Shown here: piece after piece, positions 18,799 to 25,554 of the stretch
How positions within the stretch are numbered: the first letter of the stretch is position 1
Layout: each line of letters opens with the position of its first letter
From: an uncultured Chlorobiaceae bacterium
GTDB lineage: Bacteria > Bacteroidota > Chlorobiia > Chlorobiales > Chlorobiaceae
Length of the DNA stretch: 64,000 bases
Assembly (NCBI GenBank): GCA_903882665.1
Contig: CAIRXW010000011.1
Coordinates: forward strand, 1 to 64,000
Direction of reading: 5' to 3'
The notes under the pieces: model-generated
Seen by the model: only the letters and a program-made list of their open reading frames with translations
Told to the model about the DNA's origin: nothing
Databases searched by the model: none
Translations under genes and position numbers: made by a program

Positions 18799-19380
18799 AT
18801 GGGAATCTTCTCTCAAAAACCAGCCTGCCGGAAATTTTTTACCTACGCAACAAAAACGCTTGACTTCAGCGGTCTCTCTGCAGGGCTCTCTTCCTCCGAG
18901 CTGGCCGATTTTGATGTCAAGCTCGGGCAGTTCAAGCTTTCCCCTGAATTTGTGAAAGTATCCGAAAAGCTCATGCTCCTCGATTTGCAGCAGTATGATC
19001 TCTGCCAGACCATTGCCAATATTTCGGACAGAAGCGAGCGTGACAGGATGTTCAGTCAACTTGCCGCGATCAAGATGGAGATGATGCGCATGGCCGCACA
19101 TCCTGAAGCCTATGAGAACCCGGAGCTGAGTCCGAAGCAGAGCGAAAGGGAGGGAGTCAACGAAACCAGTATTGATTCGTCAGTCCAGCACATCCTCCAA
19201 CTTTTTGATAATCCGGCTACCATTGGCGAGGCATTGCTTGAAGCGGCAAAACTGCCATTCAGGGGTGACGACAAGGTACGGTTCAAACAAAAACAGCAAC
19301 AATATATTGATGGATTGAGTGACCACGAGAGACCCCGCTGGGTTGGCGAAATGAAAAACTTTCTTGCACAGTACCTTTGA
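18799..19380 (+). CDS. Helical protein with C-terminal shared 58-residue module
   Basis: 193 residues. First gene of a four-gene operon. The N-terminal 120 residues are predicted helical (KLGQFKLSPEFVKVSEKLMLLDLQQ) and unrecognised. The C-terminal 60 residues (DNPATIGEALLEAAKLPF ... YIDGLSDHERPRW) are a module that recurs at the N-termini of the next gene and of the TIR protein at 25555-27096. Such shared small modules in conflict systems usually act as homotypic adaptor (effector-associated) domains; that role is inferred here. AGGGA lies seven bases before ATG 18799, and an upstream extension to 18688 is less likely. Confidence 0.72.
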   Translation: MGIFSQKPACRKFFTYATKTLDFSGLSAGLSSSELADFDVKLGQFKLSPEFVKVSEKLMLLDLQQYDLCQTIANISDRSERDRMFSQLAAIKMEMMRMAAHPEAYENPELSPKQSEREGVNETSIDSSVQHILQLFDNPATIGEALLEAAKLPFRGDDKVRFKQKQQQYIDGLSDHERPRWVGEMKNFLAQYL

Positions 19381-19414
19381 CACTGTTTCGTAATACACTG
19401 AAAATTAAGAATTT

Positions 19415-20347
19415 ATGACCGTTGAGGAAATTATCAGGATGCTCGATAATCCTGCAACCATTGGCGAGGCTTTACGCGAAGCTGCGAAGTTGCCATTTGA
19501 GGGAAACGACAAGGTGAGATTTAATGAAAAACGGGATCAATACATTGATGGATTGACGGCTCACCAATTACCACACTGGGTTGGTCAAATGAAAGGACTT
19601 TTGTCGAAGTATGAAGATTGTAATGATGCTGTAACTACTGGTAAAGGTTTCAGGAATTATACATTTGACCGGGATAATCAGTGGCATTATCTCGACAAAA
19701 AGAAGTTCAGGGAAAGAGTCGGCGAGATCTGCGACGACAGGCATAATCCTGTCAAAGTGATTTTTATTGAGCATAACCATCTTGAGTTTTCAGATCAGAT
19801 GCATGAAATCCTGAGATCATTTATCAAGGAAGACTATAAAGAGATTCATGATATCTTGAGCCCCACTGAGGGGAAGATGGGTCATGTCATTAACTTTGAC
19901 AACAGCGAAAAACTGGAAAAGTATTGGGATGATTTCATGAGAAAGTTTTTTCAAGTTCCGTCAATCCATAAAGAAATTCCCGATACCTTGAGAGGTAGAG
20001 GGTTTTACCAAACGCCACATATTATTATCCACTCTGTTGGCAAGCTGGATAGCACATGTTGGGATAATTTCCGGCTCTATTGCAGCTTTTGGACAGAATT
20101 ATGCACTGAACACCCTGTTTTCCTTTGCATGTTTCTTCCTCCTGAGCATTCTTTGCCGAGGGATTTTGATTATTTGCCTCACTGGATCCCCTGTTATTGC
20201 GATGAATACGAAACGGTAGGGCCTTTTGATTTTACCTGTTTTTTCAACGACTATACATCCTATCAAAAGGATGAAAATCTTTGCGAATGCACTTCCCTAA
20301 TGCGTTTTAGTGAAGCAGTAAAAAAATTGCGCTATTGTCAACCCTGA
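19415..20347 (+). CDS. Shared adaptor module fused to a possible inactive STAND-type domain
   Basis: 310 residues. Residues 1-65 are the shared module (MTVEEIIRMLDNPATIGEAL and following). The remaining 240 residues have a Rossmann-like start (NPVKVIFIEHNHLEFSDQMHE), where a P-loop would be expected but none is present, and a later hydrophobic strand TEHPVFLCMFLPPEH. This looks like the inactive-STAND (iSTAND) type of protein described in NTP-dependent conflict systems, which would couple an effector-linked adaptor to the NTPase partners. The assignment is by resemblance and is uncertain. It starts 34 bases after the previous gene and ends 9 bases before the MoxR gene. Confidence 0.68.
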   Translation: MTVEEIIRMLDNPATIGEALREAAKLPFEGNDKVRFNEKRDQYIDGLTAHQLPHWVGQMKGLLSKYEDCNDAVTTGKGFRNYTFDRDNQWHYLDKKKFRERVGEICDDRHNPVKVIFIEHNHLEFSDQMHEILRSFIKEDYKEIHDILSPTEGKMGHVINFDNSEKLEKYWDDFMRKFFQVPSIHKEIPDTLRGRGFYQTPHIIIHSVGKLDSTCWDNFRLYCSFWTELCTEHPVFLCMFLPPEHSLPRDFDYLPHWIPCYCDEYETVGPFDFTCFFNDYTSYQKDENLCECTSLMRFSEAVKKLRYCQP

Positions 20348-20356
20348 GATTGAGCC

Positions 20357-21442
20357 ATGGAACATTACAACTTTTACAATAACAGAAGCGAAGAGAACGC
20401 AGGCTTTACGGCGTCTCCAGAAAATCGCCAGCCATTCAAGTTGAGTCGGGATGAGCAGTTTCCCATGCTTAAGCGGAACAACAATTCTGCGGGTACCATC
20501 AAACGTGGTGCAGACTATAAACCTTCGGAGGCATTGATACATGCGGTCAATGTGGCGTTGATGCTGCACAAACCCCTGCTGCTGACCGGTGAACCCGGAA
20601 CAGGGAAGTCAGATCTCGCATATCATCTTGCCGACCATTTTGGTTGGGGTGAGGTTGAACCTTTTGTAACACGAACCGACTCAGTGGCAACCGATCTGCT
20701 CTACCGGTACGACAGCCTTGCCCATTTCCAGAAAGTGAATATCCAAAGAGAGTGTGGTGAAGTACATGTTCGTGACATTGAAAAGATGTTCATCAGCTAT
20801 CTGGCGCTTGGTCGTGCAATCCTTGATTCAAACGGTCAAAATGAAGAAGGTGTGCCAAAACGCAGGGTTGTGCTTATTGACGAAATCGACAAGGCTCCCC
20901 GCGACCTGCCCAATGATATCCTGACAATTATTGAGGAGATGAGCTTTGAAGTGCCGCAACTGAAAACAGCCGATGGCTTGCAATACCCAAGCAAAGAAAA
21001 CCCTATCTATAAAAAAACAGGCAATGACGAGCTGAAGCCGGTGGTCATTCTCACCAGTAATTCTGAAAAGACCCTGCCTGAAGCCTTTCTTCGCCGTTGC
21101 GTCTTTTTCCATATTGCAATGCCTGGCGAAGAGCAATTGATGGAAATTTTGCTGGCCAAACAGTCGATTTTACCCGGCCTCACTGAACAGGAAAGCAGTG
21201 CGTTTATCAAACTCTTTTTCACCATTCGTGATCTGGTGAAAGGCAAAAAACCAGCCACGCACGAACTGATTTTATGGATATGGTGGATGCGGGCGCACCG
21301 CTTTACACCCGCTGACATTTACCGGTTCAACAAAACAGCGACAAATGCTGCCACCTTGCTGAGCGGAATCTCTGTTTTGGCCAAGGAGGCTGATGACTGG
21401 AAAAAGGTAACTGAAGCCATTGCAGCCAAGCTCAAGGGATAA
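20357..21442 (+). CDS. MoxR-type AAA+ ATPase of the conflict system
   Basis: 361 residues. Walker A GEPGTGKS at residues 78-85, Walker B VVLIDEIDKAP near 172-182, and sensor/arginine region ILTSNSEKTLPEAFLRRCVFF near 230-250 define a MoxR-like AAA+ ATPase. MoxR ATPases work with vWA-domain partners as chaperones or remodelers. Its stop codon overlaps the start of the vWA/FGE gene (TAATG), so the two are made together. In conflict systems the pair would act as an NTP-dependent switch. All nucleotide-binding motifs are intact. Confidence 0.88.
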   Translation: MEHYNFYNNRSEENAGFTASPENRQPFKLSRDEQFPMLKRNNNSAGTIKRGADYKPSEALIHAVNVALMLHKPLLLTGEPGTGKSDLAYHLADHFGWGEVEPFVTRTDSVATDLLYRYDSLAHFQKVNIQRECGEVHVRDIEKMFISYLALGRAILDSNGQNEEGVPKRRVVLIDEIDKAPRDLPNDILTIIEEMSFEVPQLKTADGLQYPSKENPIYKKTGNDELKPVVILTSNSEKTLPEAFLRRCVFFHIAMPGEEQLMEILLAKQSILPGLTEQESSAFIKLFFTIRDLVKGKKPATHELILWIWWMRAHRFTPADIYRFNKTATNAATLLSGISVLAKEADDWKKVTEAIAAKLKG

Positions 21443-23958
21443 TGATGGAAACGCTGGCAACCTATATTTCAGCCAACCGGCACTATCCGTTCGATGAGTT
21501 TTTTGAACTCCTGCAGGAACAGGGGTTCAGGTTTGGTATCGACACCCTTGAAACCGCGCATTATGTCATCATGAAGGCCATTGCATCGGGTAACCTTGAG
21601 CGGCTTGATATGTGGTTATGCCCTGTGCTGGCTCATTCTGCCGAGCAGCAGGCGACATTTTTTGAACTCTATAAACGACTCTTTATTCCCTTTCTCACGC
21701 AGCAGCAGTCAGAGGTTGCTGGCAAGGAAGAAAAGCCGCCGATTCCAGAGGCAGAGAGCAATGTCGTAACAACAGGGGGCTCGCCCGGGCAACTACAGAA
21801 AGAGGTCGAGGAAGAGACCGAAAAAATAGTGGCCTCGCTGAAAGCCCGAAGCAGCGGTTCATACCTGCTTGAGCGGTTTATGCAATCGACGGAGATTGAG
21901 AGTGACCCTTTGTGGCTCAGGGTTGTTCGCCAGCTCCGCTATACGGAACATTCCGGACGTTACTCCTTTGATATCGAAAAAACGATTCACCAAACCATCC
22001 ACAAAGGTGGTATGGCCAGGCCTGTTTTCAGCCCTGCCCGCCGACATGTTGAATACCTGATGCTCATTGACCGCCACAATTCTCGTGACCACCAGGCACA
22101 CCTCCACAACAACCTCTACGAAATTCTGAAAGCCAATAACATTTTTGTAGAGCGCTTTTATTTTGGTTATTCACCTTTATTTTGCACCAATCACCGGCAT
22201 CCTGGCGGTATTTCCCTGAAAGAGATCCTGAGCCTTCATGAACATGCCGTGCTGTTGCTCTTCACCGACGGGCTGCAATGTGTTGATATCCGTCGATCAA
22301 GAGTGTTAGCATGGACCGATATTTTCAAACATTGGCAGCATCGCTATTTTTACACCTCTGAGCCTCCCGCATTATGGGGAGAACGTGAGCAGTTGCTGCA
22401 GGAGCTGTTTCCCTTCGTCTTGCCGCTATCAGTAGAGGGCTTGCAGGTTATGGCTGCCGATCTTTCACAGACTTCCGCTACTGATTGCGATTGGCTTCGA
22501 TATTGGCCGGATAATGCTGACTATGCATTGGTGCCGATAAAAACCGGAGGCAAAAAGCTCGATTACATTGGGTTGTTTTTTGATGATCAACTCAAACGCT
22601 GGATTGCCGCATGCGCAATCTATCCCGAGCTTGAGTGGAATCTTACCCTCGCATTGGGCAAGCTCTTTTCGACCGAAAAAAGCGTTTTGCCTTCATACAA
22701 GAGTATCAGCCAGTTGCTCCGCCTCAACTGGTTCACCAAAGGGAGTATTCCCGACGATTTTCGCGTAGCCCTGGCGCAGCAGTGGCTGAGTCAGGTAGAT
22801 CGTGCCCGTGTGTACCAATTTCTTTACGATCAGCTCAGCCAGAATCTTCTATTGCCGGGCGAAGCAGATTATGAGCAATCTACCCTGGAACTTGCCGTGT
22901 ACGACCTGCTTGCCGAAACCGATAAAGAGGAGTTTGAAAAAAAGGCACGGCAAATAGCCAAAACCCTTGAGCAGACCCCCGATTTGCTCGATATGGTGAG
23001 CATTCATCTGATCAATGAGCATGAGTACACTCCGCTCTTTTTTGAAATTCCGGACGATGTTTTGCGAAGTATGGGGCTTGACCCTTCGCAAATCAGGATG
23101 GGCGGAAAGCTGCCCCCAAACTTTGTGCGCATACCCGCAGGTGAATTTACGATGGGCAGCCCGGAGGGTGAAGTTGGCAGGGCAGAAGCCAAAGAGTTTT
23201 ATCAAAAATATAACATAGACTATAGTGAGACGCAGCATCAGGTCAAGGTGAGTGAGTTTTATCTTTGTAAATATGCGGTTACAGTTGCCGAGTTTAAAAC
23301 ATTCATTGAAGAATCAGGGTATCAGACAGAGGCTGAAAAAGAAAACAGCAGCAGAATTTGGGATGGCAAGGAGTGGAAAGATAAAGAGGGCATCAATTGG
23401 CGGCATGGCGTATCGGGTAACGAAAGACTTCCGGAGGAATATAAACATCCGGTTTTGCATGTGAGCTGGAATGATGCTGTGGTCTATTGTGACTGGTTAT
23501 CGAAAAAAAGCTGCAAAACATTCCGGTTGCCGACGGAGGCGGAGTGGGAGTACGCTTGTCGGGCAAAAACAACCACACCGTTCTATACTGGCGAGAACCT
23601 GACAACCGATCAGGCAAATTATGACGGGAACTATCCGTATAATAATAATCAAAAAGGGGAGTACCGGGAAAATACTGTTCCGGTTGACAGCTTTTTGCCC
23701 AATGCGCGGGGGTTGTACAACATGCACGGTAATGTGTATGAGTGGTGCAGTGACTGGTATGGAGGATTGTACTATGATGAATGCAAAGCGAAGGGAGTGG
23801 TTGAAAATCCCGCTGGCCCTGAAACGGGTTCGCGCCGTGTCTTGCGTGGTGGCGGCTGTCGCAGCAATGCGAGGCGCTGTCGCTCGGCTAATCGCAACTA
23901 CGATACCCCCGGCAACCGCAACGCGAATGTTGGCTTCCGCCTTGTTTTCGTCCCGTAG
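21442..23958 (+). CDS. vWA-like protein with C-terminal FGE/C-type-lectin domain carrying variable repeat 1
   Basis: 838 residues. After a helical N-terminus and a Glu-rich linker, residues about 205-390 read VEYLMLIDRHNS... with the layout of a degenerate vWA domain (D-x-x-N-S in place of D-x-S-x-S). A helical middle part follows, and a formylglycine-generating-enzyme-like domain fills about residues 555-838 (FVRIPAGEFTMGSPEGE, FRLPTEAEWEYACRA, NMHGNVYEWC, VGFRLVFVP). This fold is a usual target of diversity-generating retroelements. Residues 796-838 are encoded by a 132-bp repeat that differs from the noncoding copy at 25239-25370 mainly at adenines. It is the last gene of the operon; a strong terminator follows. 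Confidence 0.84.
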   Translation: MMETLATYISANRHYPFDEFFELLQEQGFRFGIDTLETAHYVIMKAIASGNLERLDMWLCPVLAHSAEQQATFFELYKRLFIPFLTQQQSEVAGKEEKPPIPEAESNVVTTGGSPGQLQKEVEEETEKIVASLKARSSGSYLLERFMQSTEIESDPLWLRVVRQLRYTEHSGRYSFDIEKTIHQTIHKGGMARPVFSPARRHVEYLMLIDRHNSRDHQAHLHNNLYEILKANNIFVERFYFGYSPLFCTNHRHPGGISLKEILSLHEHAVLLLFTDGLQCVDIRRSRVLAWTDIFKHWQHRYFYTSEPPALWGEREQLLQELFPFVLPLSVEGLQVMAADLSQTSATDCDWLRYWPDNADYALVPIKTGGKKLDYIGLFFDDQLKRWIAACAIYPELEWNLTLALGKLFSTEKSVLPSYKSISQLLRLNWFTKGSIPDDFRVALAQQWLSQVDRARVYQFLYDQLSQNLLLPGEADYEQSTLELAVYDLLAETDKEEFEKKARQIAKTLEQTPDLLDMVSIHLINEHEYTPLFFEIPDDVLRSMGLDPSQIRMGGKLPPNFVRIPAGEFTMGSPEGEVGRAEAKEFYQKYNIDYSETQHQVKVSEFYLCKYAVTVAEFKTFIEESGYQTEAEKENSSRIWDGKEWKDKEGINWRHGVSGNERLPEEYKHPVLHVSWNDAVVYCDWLSKKSCKTFRLPTEAEWEYACRAKTTTPFYTGENLTTDQANYDGNYPYNNNQKGEYRENTVPVDSFLPNARGLYNMHGNVYEWCSDWYGGLYYDECKAKGVVENPAGPETGSRRVLRGGGCRSNARRCRSANRNYDTPGNRNANVGFRLVFVP
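23827..23958 (+). repeat. DGR variable repeat VR1
   Basis: 132 bp ending at the TAG stop of the vWA/FGE gene. Aligned without gaps to the TR it has 12 differences. Nine are at template adenines: codons 3, 10, 12 and 17 change from AAC to CGC, GGC, CGC and CGC, and codon 25 from AAC to TAC. Three are not at adenines (TGG to TGT at codon 11; CTG to CTT and GTC to GTT at codons 39-40). The last 30 bases have no adenine except in the stop codon, as expected for the site where homing starts. Confidence 0.9.
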
Positions 23959-24001
23959 TCAGTTGGCTGCTCATTTCGACTTTACTTTGAGCAAGAGAGA
24001 G

Positions 24002-24064
24002 CTGACAAAAGAGTTGAGAGCAGCAGCGAAGGATGAGCGGCTGTGCACAACTCTTTTCTGTCAG
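24002..24064. repeat. Long inverted repeat after VR1
   Basis: Arms CTGACAAAAGAGTTG (24002-24016) and CAACTCTTTTCTGTCAG (24048-24064) pair with a two-base bulge around a 31-base spacer. It lies between the VR1 flank and the terminator at 24078. Structured DNA downstream of a VR is known to help target recognition in some retroelements; here that role is only a possibility. Confidence 0.6.
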
Positions 24065-24077
24065 TGAACGACGCAGT

Positions 24078-24106
24078 GCCGCCTCGTGGCGGCCGATTTT
24101 TTTTTT
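24078..24106 (+). terminator. Intrinsic terminator of the MoxR/FGE operon
   Basis: Perfect stem GCCGCC / GGCGGC with loop TCGT, then CGA and ten T on the plus strand. It ends the operon 18799-23958. Confidence 0.85.
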
Positions 24107-24110
24107 GCCG

Positions 24111-24217
24111 GGAGCGCCGAGCTCCAGCTCGGCATCCTGCTTCATGCCATTGGTGGCCTTTACAGAGTATGCCAACGCAAGAGAATTCAGAAAAAAATGT
24201 GTATAGTGAGAGGTCTG
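24111..24217 (+). repeat. Palindromic (REP-like) repeat, copy A
   Basis: Begins GGAGCGCCGAGCTCCAGCTC, which forms a perfect GCCGAGCT / AGCTCGGC hairpin, and continues through ATCCTGCTTCATGCCATTGG to AACGCAAGAGAATTCAG and TGTGTATAGTGAG. Copy B (25107-25210) matches it closely at both ends. A short third copy is at 27137-27165. The shared TGTGTATAGT could serve as a -10 element; copy A precedes the toxin-antitoxin pair and copy B the DGR template. Confidence 0.75.
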
Positions 24218-24255
24218 TAATAACATTATAGAGTATTGCTATCAAAACAATAACT

Positions 24256-24516
24256 ATGTCAAGCAATCTGAATATACTGAACATTCCTCAAGACATATTG
24301 GATTCGGCACGTCTGACAATACATGACTTGAGAACCGAAATAGCTGTCAGCTTGTATGCGCAGCGGCGTCTTTCAATCGGAAAGGCACATGAACTGGCTG
24401 ATATGTCATTGTGGGAATTCCGTCAACTTCTGGCGTTTCGGCGCATTTCACCTGATTATGATCTCTCCGACCTGGATGAAGATATTGCAACGCTTCAGGA
24501 ATTAAAACGAATATGA
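24256..24516 (+). CDS. UPF0175-family antitoxin
   Basis: 86 residues. The pattern IPQDILDSARL, then EIAVSLYAQRRLSIGKAHELADMSLWEFRQLL and a short C-terminal segment, is that of the UPF0175 family, helical DNA-binding antitoxins. Its stop overlaps the start of the following PIN-like gene by four bases (ATGA), the usual arrangement for such pairs. It should neutralise that toxin and repress the pair. The module lies between the two longer REP-like copies, so it may have entered with them. Confidence 0.85.
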   Translation: MSSNLNILNIPQDILDSARLTIHDLRTEIAVSLYAQRRLSIGKAHELADMSLWEFRQLLAFRRISPDYDLSDLDEDIATLQELKRI

Positions 24517-25004
24517 AGGTGGTCAGTAATACATCACCATTGACCAATCTTGCTGCCATAGGTCAGTTTGATTTGCTCTATAAGCTCTATGATGAGATAA
24601 ATATTGCTGATGGAGTATGGGATGAACTGAATGCCTTTGGAAAGTCATGGCCTGGAAGCCGAGAGGTTGCTGCAGCAAACTGGATTCATCGTCATACTGT
24701 TAAAAATCAGTTATGGGTCAGCTCATTACAACGTGATTTGGACAGAGGCGAATCTGAAAGTATTGTGCTGGCCTCAGAGCTTGATGCCGATATGATTCTT
24801 CTTGATGAAAAAGCTGGCCGAAATGCTGCCATGAGGATAAAGCTGAAACCGGTTGGAGTTATCGGAGTTCTGCTGGAGGCTAAACAAAAGTGCCTGGTAG
24901 ATATAATCCGACCTCATCTTGATTCATTAAGAGAGGTTGCCGGATTCCGAATAAGTGATTCGCTTTATTTTCATGCTCTTACATTGGCGAACGAAAAAAT
25001 CTGA
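24513..25004 (+). CDS. DUF3368 PIN-like toxin
   Basis: 163 residues. The N-terminus MKVVSNTSPLTNLAAIG is the DUF3368 version of the PIN-domain start (the usual D-T/S-S is N-T-S here). LDRGESESIVLASELDADMILLDEKAGRN supplies the central acidic residues of a PIN ribonuclease (Glu, Asp, Asp). The partner UPF0175 antitoxin overlaps its start. The expected activity is cleavage of RNA. It looks full length. Confidence 0.85.
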   Translation: MKVVSNTSPLTNLAAIGQFDLLYKLYDEINIADGVWDELNAFGKSWPGSREVAAANWIHRHTVKNQLWVSSLQRDLDRGESESIVLASELDADMILLDEKAGRNAAMRIKLKPVGVIGVLLEAKQKCLVDIIRPHLDSLREVAGFRISDSLYFHALTLANEKI

Positions 25005-25106
25005 TTCGTCTCTTGCCATTCCTGCAATGTGACACCTCAGCGTTCACAGCATTATGATAGCGTCCTCCTGGCCTTCGTCTCGTGACGGCTGGATTTTTAT
25101 TTCCCT

Positions 25107-25210
25107 GGGAGCGCGCCGAGCTCCAGCTCGGCATCCTGCTTCATGCCATTGGCATTCTTCACCGCCTAACGCAAGAGAATTCAGAAAAAATGTGTATAGT
25201 GAGTGGTCTG
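25107..25210 (+). repeat. Palindromic (REP-like) repeat, copy B, upstream of the DGR template
   Basis: Shares with copy A the GCCGAGCT/AGCTCGGC hairpin, the ATCCTGCTTCATGCCATTGG stretch, and AACGCAAGAGAATTCAG followed by TGTGTATAGTGAG. The centre between these blocks differs. It ends about 28 bases before the template repeat and may carry its promoter. Confidence 0.72.
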
Positions 25211-25238
25211 CATGAAGTAAAAAAGGGCATCAATCGTG

Positions 25239-25370
25239 GGTTCGAACCGTGTCTTGCGTGGTGGCAACTGGAACAGCAATGCGAGGAACTGTCGCTCGGC
25301 TAATCGCAACAACGATACCCCCGGCAACCGCAACGCGAATGTTGGCTTCCGCCTGGTCTTCGTCCCGTAG
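25239..25370 (+). repeat. DGR template repeat (TR)
   Basis: 132 bp matching VR1 and VR2 without gaps. It holds 27 adenines, mostly in AAC and AAT codons at the positions that vary (3, 10, 12, 14, 17, 24-27, 30, 32, 34). Its virtual translation ends RLVFVP-stop as the VRs do, but no FGE domain precedes it. The upstream AAAGGGCATCAATCGT resembles the FGE coding stretch for EGIN, so TR may have arisen from a deleted third FGE gene. The flank after TAG differs from that of both VRs. Confidence 0.9.
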
Positions 25371-25454
25371 CTCAAAGTAAAGTCGGATGACTGCCTCTGA
25401 ACAGATTGATGGCCCTGTCCCTGTAAGGTGTTCAGTGCAAAAAGCAGACAATAC

Positions 25455-25514
25455 AATGCCCGGCTTTGGTAGGACGAGCTGGATGGCCGTTTCGAAGAAT
25501 CCGGGCATTTTTTT
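25455..25514 (+). terminator. Terminator between the template repeat and the TIR gene
   Basis: Arms AATGCCCGG (25455-25463) and CCGGGCATT (25501-25509) pair perfectly, with a 37-base loop that can fold further, and seven T follow (25508-25514). It would end a template RNA before the TIR gene at 25555. Confidence 0.75.
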
Positions 25515-25554
25515 ATCCTGAAAAAGAGTCAGTGGAGATCGCGGGAAAAAACTG

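Larger units (their letters stand above)
25201..25514 (+). ncRNA. Predicted DGR template RNA
   Basis: The template repeat (25239-25370) is not part of a plausible protein gene, and a terminator closes the segment at 25514, 40 bases before the next gene. A transcript starting near the TATAGT at 25195-25200 and ending at the terminator would be a free template RNA of about 310 bases, as known retroelements of this type need. The exact 5' end is a guess; no good -35 element was seen. Confidence 0.55.

Noticed and set aside
25082-25456. Short frames on both strands over the template repeat
   Set aside because: They do not follow the frame shared by the FGE genes, have no start signals, and the segment is better explained as a template RNA.
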